Below are positions 34,481-47,102 of a stretch of DNA of 64,000 bases, in pieces. Position 1 is the first letter of the stretch, and each line of letters begins with the position of its first letter. Source of the DNA: Tricholoma matsutake (taxonomy: Eukaryota > Basidiomycota > Agaricomycetes > Agaricales > Tricholomataceae); NCBI GenBank assembly GCA_026075535.2, contig AP026549.1, positions 2,604,001-2,668,000 of the forward strand, in the 5' to 3' direction. The translations under genes and the position numbers were made by a program. The notes beneath the pieces were generated by a model. The model worked only from the letters and a program-made list of their open reading frames with translations, made no database searches and was not told the origin of the DNA.

Positions 34481-36279
34481 ATGTCTTCTCAGCACACCAA
34501 ATCCATGGAGCACACCCTCAATACATTTTTGGATGGTACTCGGATGACCGTGGATTCGAAATCCATGTTGGGCAAGTTGGTGTGTGATATTTATTATGTC
34601 CTATGAATCTTTCTAAGAAGGCTTTGAAGTTGGATTATAGGCAAAAGGTGTTGGCAAAGGAAGCAGCGATGACGCCGTTCCTCAAACATGTGTTCAAAGT
34701 ACTCCATCAGTGGGATAAGTCTGGCCCAGCGCCTTGGGAATCCATTGACCGGAGCATATATATTTGTCAACCTTCGCCCATCGCTGTGCCAAGCAGCACT
34801 CTCCCAGCCATGCACATTGCGCTCCAAATCCCCACCACGGCTACGCCACCCATTGTTGCTCCCGGTTCTGCAGCCAAATCACTCGTCGCCGTGTGCACAC
34901 CCATTCCTACCACTGTGATGCCGGAGGCTCAGACCAACCAAACAGAAGCGGCTGCAAGAGCCCAGAGCAAGGGCAAGGGCAAGGGCAAGGAAAAGAAGGT
35001 CATAGAACACCTGGCTCCACCTCAGTCAAAACGCCGAAAGGTGTCGCCACAGCTGGTGCCGCCTGAAATGGAGGACAGCAACGTCACAAAAGAGCCACCA
35101 TTCATCCATGCCAACCTCCCAATCATGACGGCCACTCCTGCTCTACCTGAAGACGATATATGGAGGTCCGTTGTGGAACAGCCCACTGCTCTGTGTGACA
35201 CCTGCAGTTTGAGGGGCCTGGCAACCTGCTGAATGACGGGCATCCAGATTTCTTGCATGACATGCCACAAGGGCAAGACAAAATGCTCATATACAGCATC
35301 ATGTTCAGCATGGCGGGATGAATTGATAGTGGCAGGGGAGCTCAAGGGGAGAAAAAAGGTCATTGGGAAGAAAAAGGTGAAGGCAGAGGAAAGTGAACAA
35401 CCAAGAACGGCGCCGAAGAGAAAATGCTGGGCAGCAGACACCACCGGTGAGTCAGATGAGTACATCCCCATCACGCCAGCCCCCGTCCCCTCAACTTCAC
35501 GCATCTCTGACCATATACCAACCCCAGAGCCTGTCCCGTCAACAAGCCTCACGATCCCCCAATCCATTGACACCACACTTCCTGCGCCACTGCCCCCAGG
35601 TTGTGTCACCCATCCCAATCGCATGCCCACCGTCGGTGGTTTACAACGGGAGCTCCAAGACCTCCGCATGCTCATATCGGTCTTGGCAGAAAATCAAGGG
35701 AAATTGGATAAGGAAAGCCTCATGTTGCATGGATACATGGAAGTTTTGAACACGTTGAAGGAAAAGATGACAGTGAGCATTCCAGCATTGGAGGCTGAGA
35801 TGGGTGAGTTGAGAGAAAAGGTGCTGGTGAGCATTCCGGTACTGGAGGCTGAGATGAGGGGGTTGAGGAATGGGATGGAGTTGGAGAAGATGAAGCAGGA
35901 GGTTTTCATGTTGCGTGGTCAACTGGCGGCAACGAACAAGCGGCTGGCCAAATTGGAGAATGAGGGAAGCTCCGAGGAGGAATCAGAAGACAAAGATCCA
36001 CAGAATGCAGATGCCATGGCGCCGTTGACGATCCATCTCCCGAAGTCATCAATGTTTGTCAATCCAGCCCATTTGTGTGAATCCATTCGCTCCCCACCAT
36101 CGCCTGTTCCCATTATTATGACCACAGCTACATTGGTGATCCCTGACACCAGTTCTTTCACCAACGCAGCTGCAACTTCTACCTCCCCAGATCCAACATC
36201 AACATACACTGCACAAATGTCCCCCCTCCCACCTGATACCACTGTCTCAATTCCAAAAACATCAACACCCCCAGCATAA
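34481..36279 (+). pseudogene. Zn2Cys6-like coiled-coil protein (KDZ2 cargo)
   Basis: Exon 1 begins MSSQHTKSMEHTLN. A 44 bp intron (about 34570-34613) joins it to KALKLDYRQKVLAKE. The middle has a basic GKGKGKEKK segment. A Cys array, C-x2-C-x7-C-x8-C-x2-C-x6-C (CDTCSLRGLATC ... CMTCHKGKTKC), resembles a fungal Zn2Cys6 DNA-binding domain but sits mid-protein. A TGA at 35230 within the array is where Arg is expected, so this copy is probably broken or read through. The C-terminal third is a coiled coil with a duplicated VSIPxLEAEM unit, ending in Pro/Thr-rich sequence. A transcriptional or DNA-binding role is inferred from the Cys pattern. Confidence 0.65.
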
Positions 36280-38700
36280 TTCTACGTTGGATGAAAATTA
36301 ACAATATTTTTTATACTACGCCTATTTGTGTATATATTTTGATCAATATATGCATAGTTGCTTCATTAATAGATGGAGTATAAGGTATATATTGAATTCA
36401 TCATGCTGTAGGAATGTGGAAGGAGGCTACAAGGATAGATACAACAAATGTACATTGAAGTGACCAACACTGGTAGTGATAAAGTCACCGGTGGCCATAA
36501 GCATAACAGTGGAGCTAAGCAAATGACCAGTGCCGGTTACTGTATGAGCTAAGAAAATGTGTATGGGCCCATCCTAACATAATGCAGGGAAATGGGCCCA
36601 TATGAATGATATGCCCGATGGAATGATCAGGTGGGCCCATGACAGTAAAGAGAAAACAGTATGGGCCCACACAACTTCAGTGCATCTCTTGGTGCCAGAA
36701 AACATAAAGTCAGTGCAGGCGATTCACATAGCTCTTAAAAGATTTGTATTGTAATAGCAGCAGTAATTCAAGTCCTGTATGCTATAGTTGTGGGGGCCCA
36801 TACTGTTTTAAGTCGTCTATTTAGGAAAAGATAAAGTGGGCGCCGGTCATGCACATAGTTCTTAAAAGACTTGTATGCTAATCACAGCCTGTGTGCACTA
36901 GAACATGGATAACAAACAAAGGAATGGTGACATGCTGTATGCTGTAGGAATGTGAGAGGATAAGGATATATGCAAAATCAGTACATTGTAGTGACTGGCA
37001 CTGGTAGTAAAAAGTGCCCGGCGCCAGGAGTGAAAAGGTGACCGGTGCTGGTAGTGATAAGGTCGACGGTCTGAGAAAATGATGCCCAACTTCAGAAGGA
37101 CAGGAAATTGTTGGCTTACTGGGAGGATGTGCGGAATCAGGTTAGGGAGCACCTTGACACTTGACAAGTCGTCTATGTAGGAAAAGATAAACATTGTAGT
37201 GACCGGCGCCGGTAGTGATAAAGTCACTTGTGGCAATAAGCATCCAAGGTCAAGAGCTAAGTGAATGACTGGTGCCAGTTATTGTAGAACCCCATGAGCT
37301 ACAAAAATGTGTATGGGCCCATCCTAAAATAATACAGGGAAATGGGCCCATACGAATGATATGCTTGATGGAATGATTGGGTGGGCCCATGACAGTAAAA
37401 GGAAAACAGTATGGGCCCACATGACTATAGCATACAGGACTTGAATTACTGCTGTTATTACAAATCATAAAGAATATATCCTAAAACAGTACATTGTAGT
37501 GACCGGTGCCAGTAGGGATATACACAAGCATGTAACAGAAGAGAACAATCATTAGTTGAAGACAGTAGTAATGTGCAATGAGAGTAGACGTAGATTAATC
37601 CTGACACTGGCCAGAAAGCAACTGTTGCTTGTGTGGCAGTCAGCTATTTCCGAACTGTATCTCTCGGTGCCGGAAAAGGTAAAGGTGGCACTGGTCATTC
37701 ACATAGCTCTTAAAAGACTTGTATACTAATTGCGGCCGCTGTGCACTACAATATGGATAACAAATGCAGGAATGGTGACATGCTGTATGCTGTAGGAATG
37801 TGGGAGGATAAGGATATATGCAAAATCAGTACATTGCAGTGACCGGCGCTGGTAGTGATAAAGTCACTGGTGGCGATAAGCATCCAAGTCAAGAGCAAAG
37901 CAAATGACCGGTGCAGAATATATGCTAAAACAGTACATTGGAGTTGTAGAACCCCATGAGCATGTGTATGGGCCCATCCTAACATAATACATGGAAGTGG
38001 GCCCATACGAATGATACACTCGATGGAATGATCGGGTGGGCCCATGACAGTAAAAGGAAAACAGTATGGGCCCCCATGACTATAGCGTACAGGACTTGAA
38101 TTACTGCTGTTATTACAAATCATAAAGAATATATCCTAAAACAGTACATTGTAGTGACCAGCACAGGTAGGGATATACACAGGCACGTAACAGAAGAGAA
38201 CAATCATCAGTCGAAGACAGTAGTAATGTGCAATGAGAGTAGACGTAGATTAATCCTGACACCGGCCAGACAGCAACTGTCGCTTGTGTGGCAGTCAGCT
38301 ATTTCCTAACAGGATGTCTCGGCACTGGAAAACATAAAGTCAGCGCCCGACATGGTGTAGTGATAATGTTACCAGGGGCAATAAGCATACAAGTTCAGAG
38401 CTAAGCAAATGACTGGTGCCATGATCAGCAACAGTCACTGTACATGACCTAAGGAAATGTCTATGGGCCCTTCTCATAAAAGAATCTATACACAAATGGT
38501 ACTTTGTAGGGACCGGTGATAGTAGTGACAACGGCGGTGATAATGCACCGGCACTTAGGGGCACATAGTTTGAAGAATATATGCATGGTTATTTCATTAG
38601 TAGATGAAATATATAAGGGATCTATTGAATGTATTGCATCCATGGCAGTGCCAAAAAAAAACTATCTGCCGACCGCAGTGATATCCAAAGGCATGGTTTA
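36280..38700 (+). repeat. KDZ2 left subterminal repeats, partly triplicated
   Basis: Units contain GTGACCGGCGCCGGTAGTGA, TAAAGTCACCGGTGGC, TATGGGCCCATCCTAA and CATGACAGTAAAAGG. Three direct copies of the GGGCCCA block lie at about 36560, 37310 and 37970. Bases 37058-37950 are an inverted copy of 46290-47190. The segment 37075-37180 includes an inverted copy of the last codons of the gene at 47103-48136. No gene is called. Confidence 0.85.
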
Positions 38701-38709
38701 TTGTACATG

Positions 38710-41254
38710 TCAGTGTCTTAAGTCAAACATATCCTGGGGGTCAGTGGATGCATCTCCACGAGCTTTTGGTCTTGGCTTTGGACGGAGGCTGGGATCCATT
38801 GTCACATTCATCACTTCGACATCAGTGTTGCTGGGCTTTGATTTTTTAGGCCGCCGGCCGTGACTATTGTGGTCATTCGACCATGCTCTTTTCAGCTTTC
38901 CCTTGCTTCCTTCTGCTGGTGTACTCGTTCCAGCATCCTGTGTTGTAGTCACTTCATCGGTGTTGCAAGTGCAGGACCTGTGGTCATTTGACCGTGCTCT
39001 TTTCAACTTTCCCTTCCTTCCTTCCGCCGGTGTACTCGTTCCAGCATCCTGTGTTGTAGTCACTTCATCGGTGTTGTGAGCGCGGGATCTTGATCGTGTT
39101 TTCATCCAACGCTTTCTGTGGTCAGGGATTACACTATCGGTTGAAGCAACTGATGTTGCCTCGGGGATGGTATCCATTGGTAATGAAGCTAGTGTCATGT
39201 TCTGGTGAGAATTTTGACCTTGCCAAATGGCCGGTTGGAGGGCAGGTGCAGTGGAATCATGGATACTACCATGTTCCATCCATGCAGGAACTGGACCATT
39301 CATTAAATGACCCCCATGCTCCAAATCTGCAAGATAGCTAGCATAGGTAGGCTCTGTCATGTCGACTCCTGTAGGACCGGTCGTCAAACCCGTCATCGCC
39401 AGAATATTGTGATCCTCCACTGTGACGTATCGGCCAGGTGGAATGAGCGCCTTCTGGAGCATGGGATCGACCAAAAGGTCCCATTCCAGTGGTATCAGGT
39501 TTTCCAGTAGCAGTGGAGCTAACCCAGCGGCTTGCTGCTTTTTCTTTTGTTGTTTTGGTACTGGTGCACTCTCACTTTTGGGTTGCTGTGTGGTGGCCTT
39601 GGGCTGTTTGCCTTTTGTTTTCTTTTTGGTTCATTTGCGCTTCAGCGGATTGCGTGGAGCTGCTGTCGTTCCTTCAGTCTCCGTGTCATCCAAGTCTGTA
39701 AGTTCTTGTAATTGAACTGCCGGCCAAAGTGTTCCCTCCCGTGAATTAAGGACATTTGTGAATTCGAAACCAATCTTTCCTTCTTCCTGCCTTCCCATCC
39801 AATGGGTAAAACATGCCTCGATATCATGTTTATGCATTTTCGATGGTTCCCGCAATAATACAAACTCCTCATCCAGTGATTCATCTGAGTTTTCCAGCAC
39901 TGCAGTTGATGCTCGTGATCTCCCTGGTGCCAAGGAAGTTGCGCAGCTCTTTCCTCCTCTCTGCAGAGGCATATAGTCCACCTGGTTGATAAATTCGGAT
40001 TGCTGTGTGTGAATATCAAGCCACGGGACATGACCAGAGGTTCTCCTTGCAGCTAAATCTTGCTGGGGATCAGTATCTTCATTAATCAAAAATGGTTCAC
40101 TCACTGTACATCCTTTCAATGTATGCCCGTAAAACTTGTTTTTGGTAATTCAAAAACTGGGCATTGTTGCCGTGGCAGATAAGACAGTTCGCTGGTAGCA
40201 GTGGCTGTCCCTTCACTCCAGTCTCTAGGATTTGTTTAGGCTTTGCCCCACCAGCAGGTTGTATCACTGATTTCTCCTCTTCATCAGCGGTGAGATATTC
40301 CTCGATGTATGCCTCAAACGTGTCTGCAATAGGCTTTTCATGCCACCCAGGTTCATTGGCGATGAAATTTGGCTTATTGTTGCCTAGAAAGCTATTTGTT
40401 TCAAACCTACAAATTCTTCATTAGTTGCCGTTAAATGCCAGGTGAATGGACATACATGCTCCACTTCCTCTTGCCCACTGGATTTACCCATCCACCCAAC
40501 ACAACCATTCAAACCCCAAGTTCAAGGTACATTGAATTTTGAAATTCATTCATATGCTTTGTGAGCGTTTTCTCGGCATCCCTAAGATCAATTCAGCCAA
40601 GTTACTGAATTACAGGCGATACACATACTTTCGCCGAACAGCGGACGGTGGGCCGGTATTCATCCATTGTTGCTGAAGTGCCTCAATCTTTGTGTTTTCC
40701 TTTGAATCATTGGAGATTCTTTTGTTGACCTTCACTTATTGCCGTGAATATTCGGCCATCCAGTCCGGTCGTCCTTTCTCCAGTTCTGGAGCCTCCCATC
40801 CAATCGCCGCCTCTATTTCTGACCCATACAGGTGGATAATTACTTTGTGCCATGGAGGGACCTTGCCAACCACCGCCTTTGGTGGTTTGCGAGCATTTTG
40901 TCTGTACCAAGCTCTAATATGCTGATAATCATGTTTGTCAAAGAGCAGAATATACATCAAGGGCTTATTGCTCACTTCCTGCAGGCCATCCATTGGAGGT
41001 TTAACAGGTAAATTAAATAAGTCCATCATGGCACCTTGTAAGGTTAGTTGTTGCACTTTGCAGTTTTTCAATGTCTTCCAGTCGTCCACTCGTTGCCATA
41101 GCACATTCAGTTCCACTGGTGACCACTTATGGGCAACTGGTTGAAATTCCGCATGCTCGTTGGTCTGATTTCCATCATCTGAGCTAGAACTTGAAGGACA
41201 GCTGCCAAAGTCTTCCCCGCTTTGATCAGCATCCTCGGCAGACATGATAGTCAA
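38710..41254 (-). pseudogene. KDZ-associated uncharacterised gene (KDZ2 copy)
   Basis: Exon 1 (41254 to about 40610) has an acidic start, then HKWSPVELNVLW, RAWYRQNARKPP, WHKVIIHLYG and WMAEYSRQ; it continues through a TAA at 40736 into VNKRISNDSKEN. Later exons carry AEKTLTKHMNEF, MVVLGGWMGKSSGQEE, FETNSFLGNNKPNF, LICHGNNAQFLNYQ and an acidic to basic C-terminus (LKRK, then KTKGKQPKA). The last part has two near-identical units of about 34 residues (NTDEVTTTQDAGTSTPAEG). TGA codons at 40509 and 39631 replace expected Arg codons. The motif order parallels the gene at 13231-15438. Function is unknown; it lies convergent with the subterminal repeats and head-to-tail with the transposase. Confidence 0.6.
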
Positions 41255-42317
41255 TGTGGACGCAGTAGACAGGTTGTGCTGGCAAATACATTAGGTACCT
41301 TGATATTGCATCAGACTGTCCCTGAGGACTATTTACAGGTCATATTTCAGCCTCAATATACCCTAATATACCCACGACTTCGCTCGGCACACCTTTAATC
41401 CTCTTGCCACACCTTAATATATCACAATGTCCCTGAGCAGAACAGCGAGTAGTGGAGTATTATTAGCTGGGTGGTCCGCCAATTATTTAGAATTTTATAA
41501 AAAAAAGGTAAGATTAGTAAATCATCATTTGTTGTCTTCAGTCATGGCTCCAATTGAGCCATTCAAGCCATTTGAGCCATTCGCCGATAGATGGATGTGT
41601 TGTCAGTGGGGCCACAATTACAATGTTGGTGGCAGGGTACATGCAGCAAGTATGGTCAAATATCACAAACGATGAGCTAATTTACCTACACCGCTGTTAC
41701 ACACTTCCACCGCACCAGCACACCACACACATCGCCAACACAGCCACCGGTGACAGCATAGCCACCTATGGTGCATCACCAACTCACCAACACCTGATAT
41801 ACCAATGTATGTGTTACAGTGAGTTACAACCACCCCACACTACCAACACACTCCCACAGCACCGGCACAGCTACACACATCACCGACACAATCACCCTTG
41901 CCACCGGCACAGCCACAGGTGAATACGACAACAACACGCTGGCGATATTCATCCTGGCAATGGCACCATACATCTTTATTACCCTTCCATCCACATCCAG
42001 CAGTGCTGACATTATCCTATTGATGCGGTATTTTCCTATTATGTGACTACACCCGATGCGGCCTTCCCAAATCACACACTACACTTGATGCGGCCTTTTA
42101 CTTGCACGGTCAATCTTTTTCTTATATATTACTTATTTTTTATTCCTTAACCTTTGTGCCTACTTCCATGCAACGAAGGTATAGTAACTTCCAGTTCTTT
42201 TAATTGTAGTAACTTATGGTTCCTACTTCCATCCAACAAAGATAATTTGATCCTGTCTTTCCCGTAAACATAAGTCTAGTGTAGGCTGCCAAACACGGCA
42301 TCCTTCCAATTACCTGG
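41255..42317. other. KDZ2 intergenic gap
   Basis: No gene is seen. The stretch has ACACACATCACCGACACA-like degenerate repeats (41690-41920) and short GATGCGG direct repeats (42010-42100). Confidence 0.5.
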
Positions 42318-45300
42318 CTACTCAAAACCCCAGACATTATGTATGGCTTTGAAAATAGGCATGGAGGAAGTGGCCATCCTTTTCCAGTTTGCCGCCTGAC
42401 ATTTGGTATATGCCACAGCTCCCGGCGAGGTCTGAGTCTCCAAGCAGTTAACCCAGACCTCTGCTCTGTGAAGAAAATAACGTGGGATCCAAGCCATTTC
42501 ATGACTAGTAATTGATAACTCCTCTGACCATCTATCATGTTTGGCATTCGCCTGTAACCAGTGCACCCTGTAGACTAAATAATAGTGAAGTCGCTCATTA
42601 AAGTGAATTGAGGTGTACTTACATTCTTTCATCATTTTGCTTGCCTCAACATCGGCTTGGACATTAATGGTCCAAAACCATGGCAATGGTTCATACTGTC
42701 TCTGGCTTCCACCCTCAGCATTGCCGGTACCACCCCTCACCACGGCAATTGAAATCTTGAGTTCATCCCAGCGCAATACCTGATACTTGGACTGCATCTC
42801 AGGTGAACATCCCAATGATACCATTGCAGCCCTCGCAACATTGTATACCTGACAATGTGCTTGAACCTGGCAGCTGATAGCATGCACCTTTGACCAAGCC
42901 CTTCCCTTTTTGTTCTTGGAGGTGGTGAGACATAAATTCTTTCTGAATAAGAAAGATTTCTCACCAAGGGCCATTCTAATGCCCTGGAGCTCATCATTTG
43001 CTCGTCCTTCCCTCAATCTCAACTCTTTCTTGGTGAGGGAATCCAAACCAAGCTGAGTAATTTGTGGAAAGCCAAATGTAGAGGGAAGAGGTAATGGGCA
43101 TGTTTCAGCTGTATGGACTGCTGCTACCGGGGGCCTTGTAATAAATGGGTTGCTTTGATCATTGTCATCCGAGTTAGTCTGGTAATCAGGAGCTTGTGAT
43201 GGGAGTACTGGCCTTGGTGGCGAGTCATTAAGCTTTTGCAGTGTATCCAATGTGTCATTGTTCACAAATTGTTCTGATTTAGCAATGAAGGAATCCACTC
43301 TGGTATCAAGGTTTTGCCGTTTTGTTGCAATCTTCAGCTTATCGGCCTTGGACAACACCGAACACTGTTGACGTATAAAGGTCTGAAGAGCCAGTCTGAT
43401 ACTAGTTAGCATAGGAATATTTTGCAATGGCTGGATATGCACTGGGCTTCCTCAAGTTTGAGGCCAAGAGCAACCCAGGTGGTTTCACCCTTTCCATCAC
43501 CAGTTTCATCTTCATCCTCTAGAAGGTTCATTTGAAGGTTGCTTCGTGTGACCACTACCTGACCAGGGTTTATATCATAGATGTCCATTGCTTCTGGATC
43601 AGTTAGACGTGTTGCCTGAGAGTGTTTTTCCCATTCTTTCCAGGTTGCAATCTCCTCAGGGTCTGAGTTTGCCATGTACTGCAATAGGTCCACCCGACTT
43701 TCCTCCTCACCTGCCACAGCGGCTCTGAATCGGCGGGTGGTGGTAACCACTACATCTGGTTCCAAGTCAATCTGGCACAAGGTACAAACATGTATTCACC
43801 TATGTCCTGCATTTTTTTGAAGTTGGAATCCCCCATATGATCATCCAAGGTTTCAATCCATCCAGAAATGGTAGCATTTTGGGTACTAGGTGAGATTTCA
43901 TTCAACACTGACCACAATGATTCAAGGATTTCTCCATCCACTTGTCCAGCGCTGGGAATGAAACTCGGTGAAAAGCATGAGAAACATTGCCAGACGTGGC
44001 CACCGACATGGAAAAGACCAATACTATGCAGAATGGCGATACCAAGTGGTAGCTGGATATACTGACTCTCCTCCATCCGAAGTCTGAGCCTCTTCCAATA
44101 CTGGCACATTATATCATAAATCAAAATGATTTTCTTGAGTCTGGTGATATTAGTGTTTTTCAAGGCTTCAGATAAAGAATAGTCCATGTTTGCTTGTCTA
44201 GAAAACATTACACAATGTCTCTCAAAATGTGAAGATATCTCACCGTTCCCCTTTTTGGAAGTCAACCACCGCACTGGGGCAGAAGCAACCATGACGGCCA
44301 CAAGCAGTTGCACCGACACCGGTTACATCAAGACCCTTGTATTTGATGAAGTGGTCATTTACAGCATGATGCTCATTGCAGGTCGGTTTCTAATTTGGAG
44401 TTAGTAAATATGCTGAAAGTCTTTCAAATATCTTACCTCTGTGACTTCCTTAGCAATGGCAAGGTGTGCTTTGTAGCGATTTGGCTCGGTCATGAAAAAA
44501 TCACCATGACTGAGCTTAATATCACAGTGAGCATTTTCGCGCTTCTGATGTACAGCGGTGAAGTTTCCATCCATGACAAAAGTCCGAGTGTATGCCATTC
44601 TGAGGTAAGATTACATTAAATACATTCCAATTCATGCGATTTGACTTACTGGTCAGGATCCTCGGTCCAATTTTCTGGCAGATTGACACCAGGCTGAGGA
44701 CATGCAGCACAGAATGTTGGGATGTCAGTCGCACCATGCATTGCAGCCACCGATGAGCTGCTGGCACTGGACTGTGATTCTCCCCAGTGGCCTCTCCACT
44801 TCAAATGTTTCAACATTTGCCATAGCCGGCTTGCCCTGAGAAGCTCCCTGTATCGATCCTCAAGTACTGATGTCAGAGATATTGACAACTGTAGTATATC
44901 AATCATACCTCCATGGCACTAGGAAATAAGGGTGAAGTCATGCGCCGGAGCTTCTGGTAGTATTGATAGGCTGAAGATTTACATTCCAGATTGGACAATT
45001 GCGCATCATCGAGGACTTTAAATGTGAACGTGGTCTTGATATTTTTGTAGCTGACCAGGAAAAGCCCCGATTGCAACAAGTGATTTTCCTGCTCTTGACG
45101 GGAATTAGGGCAATTACACCACTTGACCCACATACGATGTACACCGGAAACATCGATTACTGTCAATTTGTGACAATCCATCGGCGTTGGGAAAGTTGTG
45201 GGACCAAGGTCATAAACACTGGTAAACCTTTTCATCTCCTTGACAATGTTGTTGGTTCCATCACCTTCTGTTGCATCATCCAAATCATCTTCATAATTGT

Positions 45301-45960
45301 CGGCCTCTTGTCCAACCACATCTGGCGCCGATGGGTGAAAGTAACTTGGGCAGGATGCACCATTGTGACCGAGATGTAAAACTAACCCGACTTGGAACAA
45401 CCAAGCTGGTTCAAAATAGGAACCTGTCCAGTGGTCAATGCGGTGAAATGGGTTAGAAGCATGGTTATCACGGCAGCAGTCAGTACAGAACATGGGATTG
45501 AAAAGCCAGTCTTGGCATTGCCAGGTAGCAGCATCATCCCCACACAAATTGCATTTCATGCAATCGGGTACTTCATTGGATAGTAGTGCTTCCAAATACA
45601 TGGCCTTTTTAGGCAACCATTCTTCGATGTAATCTTGAGGTGTCTGAGGGTAATATTAGCATAGTAAATGTGGTAGCCATAATAAGTCACCTTTGAAGAG
45701 GGGGGATCAAGATCTGCAATGAAATTTAGAGCGTGATGCTCAATTGGTTCATCGGACATCAGAGATGTTATATTGGTGTTGGATGTGGTCGCCGATCCTG
45801 ACACTGGTGCACTTATCTTGGCCTTCTTATGCCTTGGAGTTCACTGAGGACTTTGCCAAACTGGTACAAGGTGATCCCTGGGTCCCCGTGATGTCTGGGA
45901 GCAAACAACAGTCATCTGGGTGATTCTTCCAATGATGGTGCAAGTGTGTCCTCTAGGCAT
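42318..45960 (-). CDS. KDZ transposase with CxC2 cysteine cluster
   Basis: The gene has about nine exons with 47-55 bp introns. The N-terminal exon (MPRGHTCTIIGRITQ) has one TGA (45841-45843, expected Arg) before MSDEPIEHH, which could serve as a downstream start. Exon 2 (45643-44909) holds the CxC2 cluster: CMKCNLCGDDAATWQC, FCTDCCRDNH, NPFHRIDHW, LHLGHNGASCP. Then follow FCAACPQPGVNLPENW, FVMDGNFTAVH, GVGATACGRHGCFCP, LIYDIMCQYWKR (catalytic Asp, codon at 44113), GQVDGEILESLW (second acidic site, about 43945) and TISGWIETLDDHMGDSNFKKM. The C-terminal exons run to SSMPIFKAIHNVWGFE and the TAG at 42318. All other exons join in frame, so this is the best-preserved transposase in the window and could be functional if the downstream Met is used. 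Confidence 0.85.
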
Positions 45961-47102
45961 GATGGTTTGTAGAGCGATGTAAAATTATGAACAAGCATCT
46001 CCAGGATTATATAGGCACTGTAGGCAGTGAGGAAACATGGCAACATGGCGATGTAAATGACAATGGTACCATGTAGAGGTTACTATGGGACTGTTCTACA
46101 CAGCATACTAACATGTTACCTAGGTCATACTCACAAAGCTACTGTCAATGTTTCCAATGTAAAATTACACCGGCGGTGTTTGTGATACCCATTGGTCAAT
46201 AGTTTCTTACTTTTACAACATGTCATTGCTTTTCGTTATCAGTGACCACCAGCGGCGATTAGTGTACAAGTCTAAGAGCTATGGGAATGATCGGCGTGAC
46301 ATTGTCTTCTCTGGTGCCTGTCACTCCAATGTACTGTTTTAGCATATATTCTGCACCAGTCATTCACTTTGCTCTTGACTTGGATGCTTATCGCCACCAG
46401 TGACTTTATCACTACAGGTGTTGGTCTCTGCAATGTGCTGATTTTGCATATATCCTTATCCTCCCACATTCCTACAGCATACAGCATGTCACCATTCCTG
46501 CATTTGTTATCCATATTGTAGTGCACAGCGGCCGCAATTAGTATACAAGTCTTTTAAGAGCTATGTGAATGACCAGTGCCACCTTTACCTTTTCCGGCAC
46601 CGAGAGATACAGTTCGGAAATAGCTGACTGCCACACAAGCAACAGTTGCTTTCCGGCCAGTGTCAGGATTAATCTATGTCTACTCTCATTGCACATTACT
46701 ACTGTCTTCGACTAATGATTGTTCTCTTCTGTTATGTGCTTGTGTATATCCCTACTGGCACCGGTAACTACAATGTACTGTTTTAGGATATATTCTTTAT
46801 GATTTGTAATAACAGCAGTAATTCAAGTCCTGTATGCTATAGTCATGTGGGCCCATACTGTTTTCCTTTTACTGTCATGGGCCCACCTGATCATTCCATC
46901 GAGCGTATCATTCGTATGGGCCCATTTCCCTGTATTATTTTAGGATGGGCCCATACACATTTTCATAGCTCATGGGGTTCTACAATAACCGGCGCTGGTC
47001 ATTCACTTAGCTCTTGACCTTGGATGCTTATTGCCACAAGTGACTTTATCACTACCGGCGCCGGTCACTACAATGTTTATCTTTTCCTACATAGACGACT
47101 TG
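45961..47102 (-). repeat. KDZ2 right subterminal repeats
   Basis: This stretch carries the inverted counterparts of the units at 36.3-38.6 kb; 46290-47102 forms the right arm of the long inverted repeat. The open frames in both arms mirror each other and are not genes. Confidence 0.85.
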
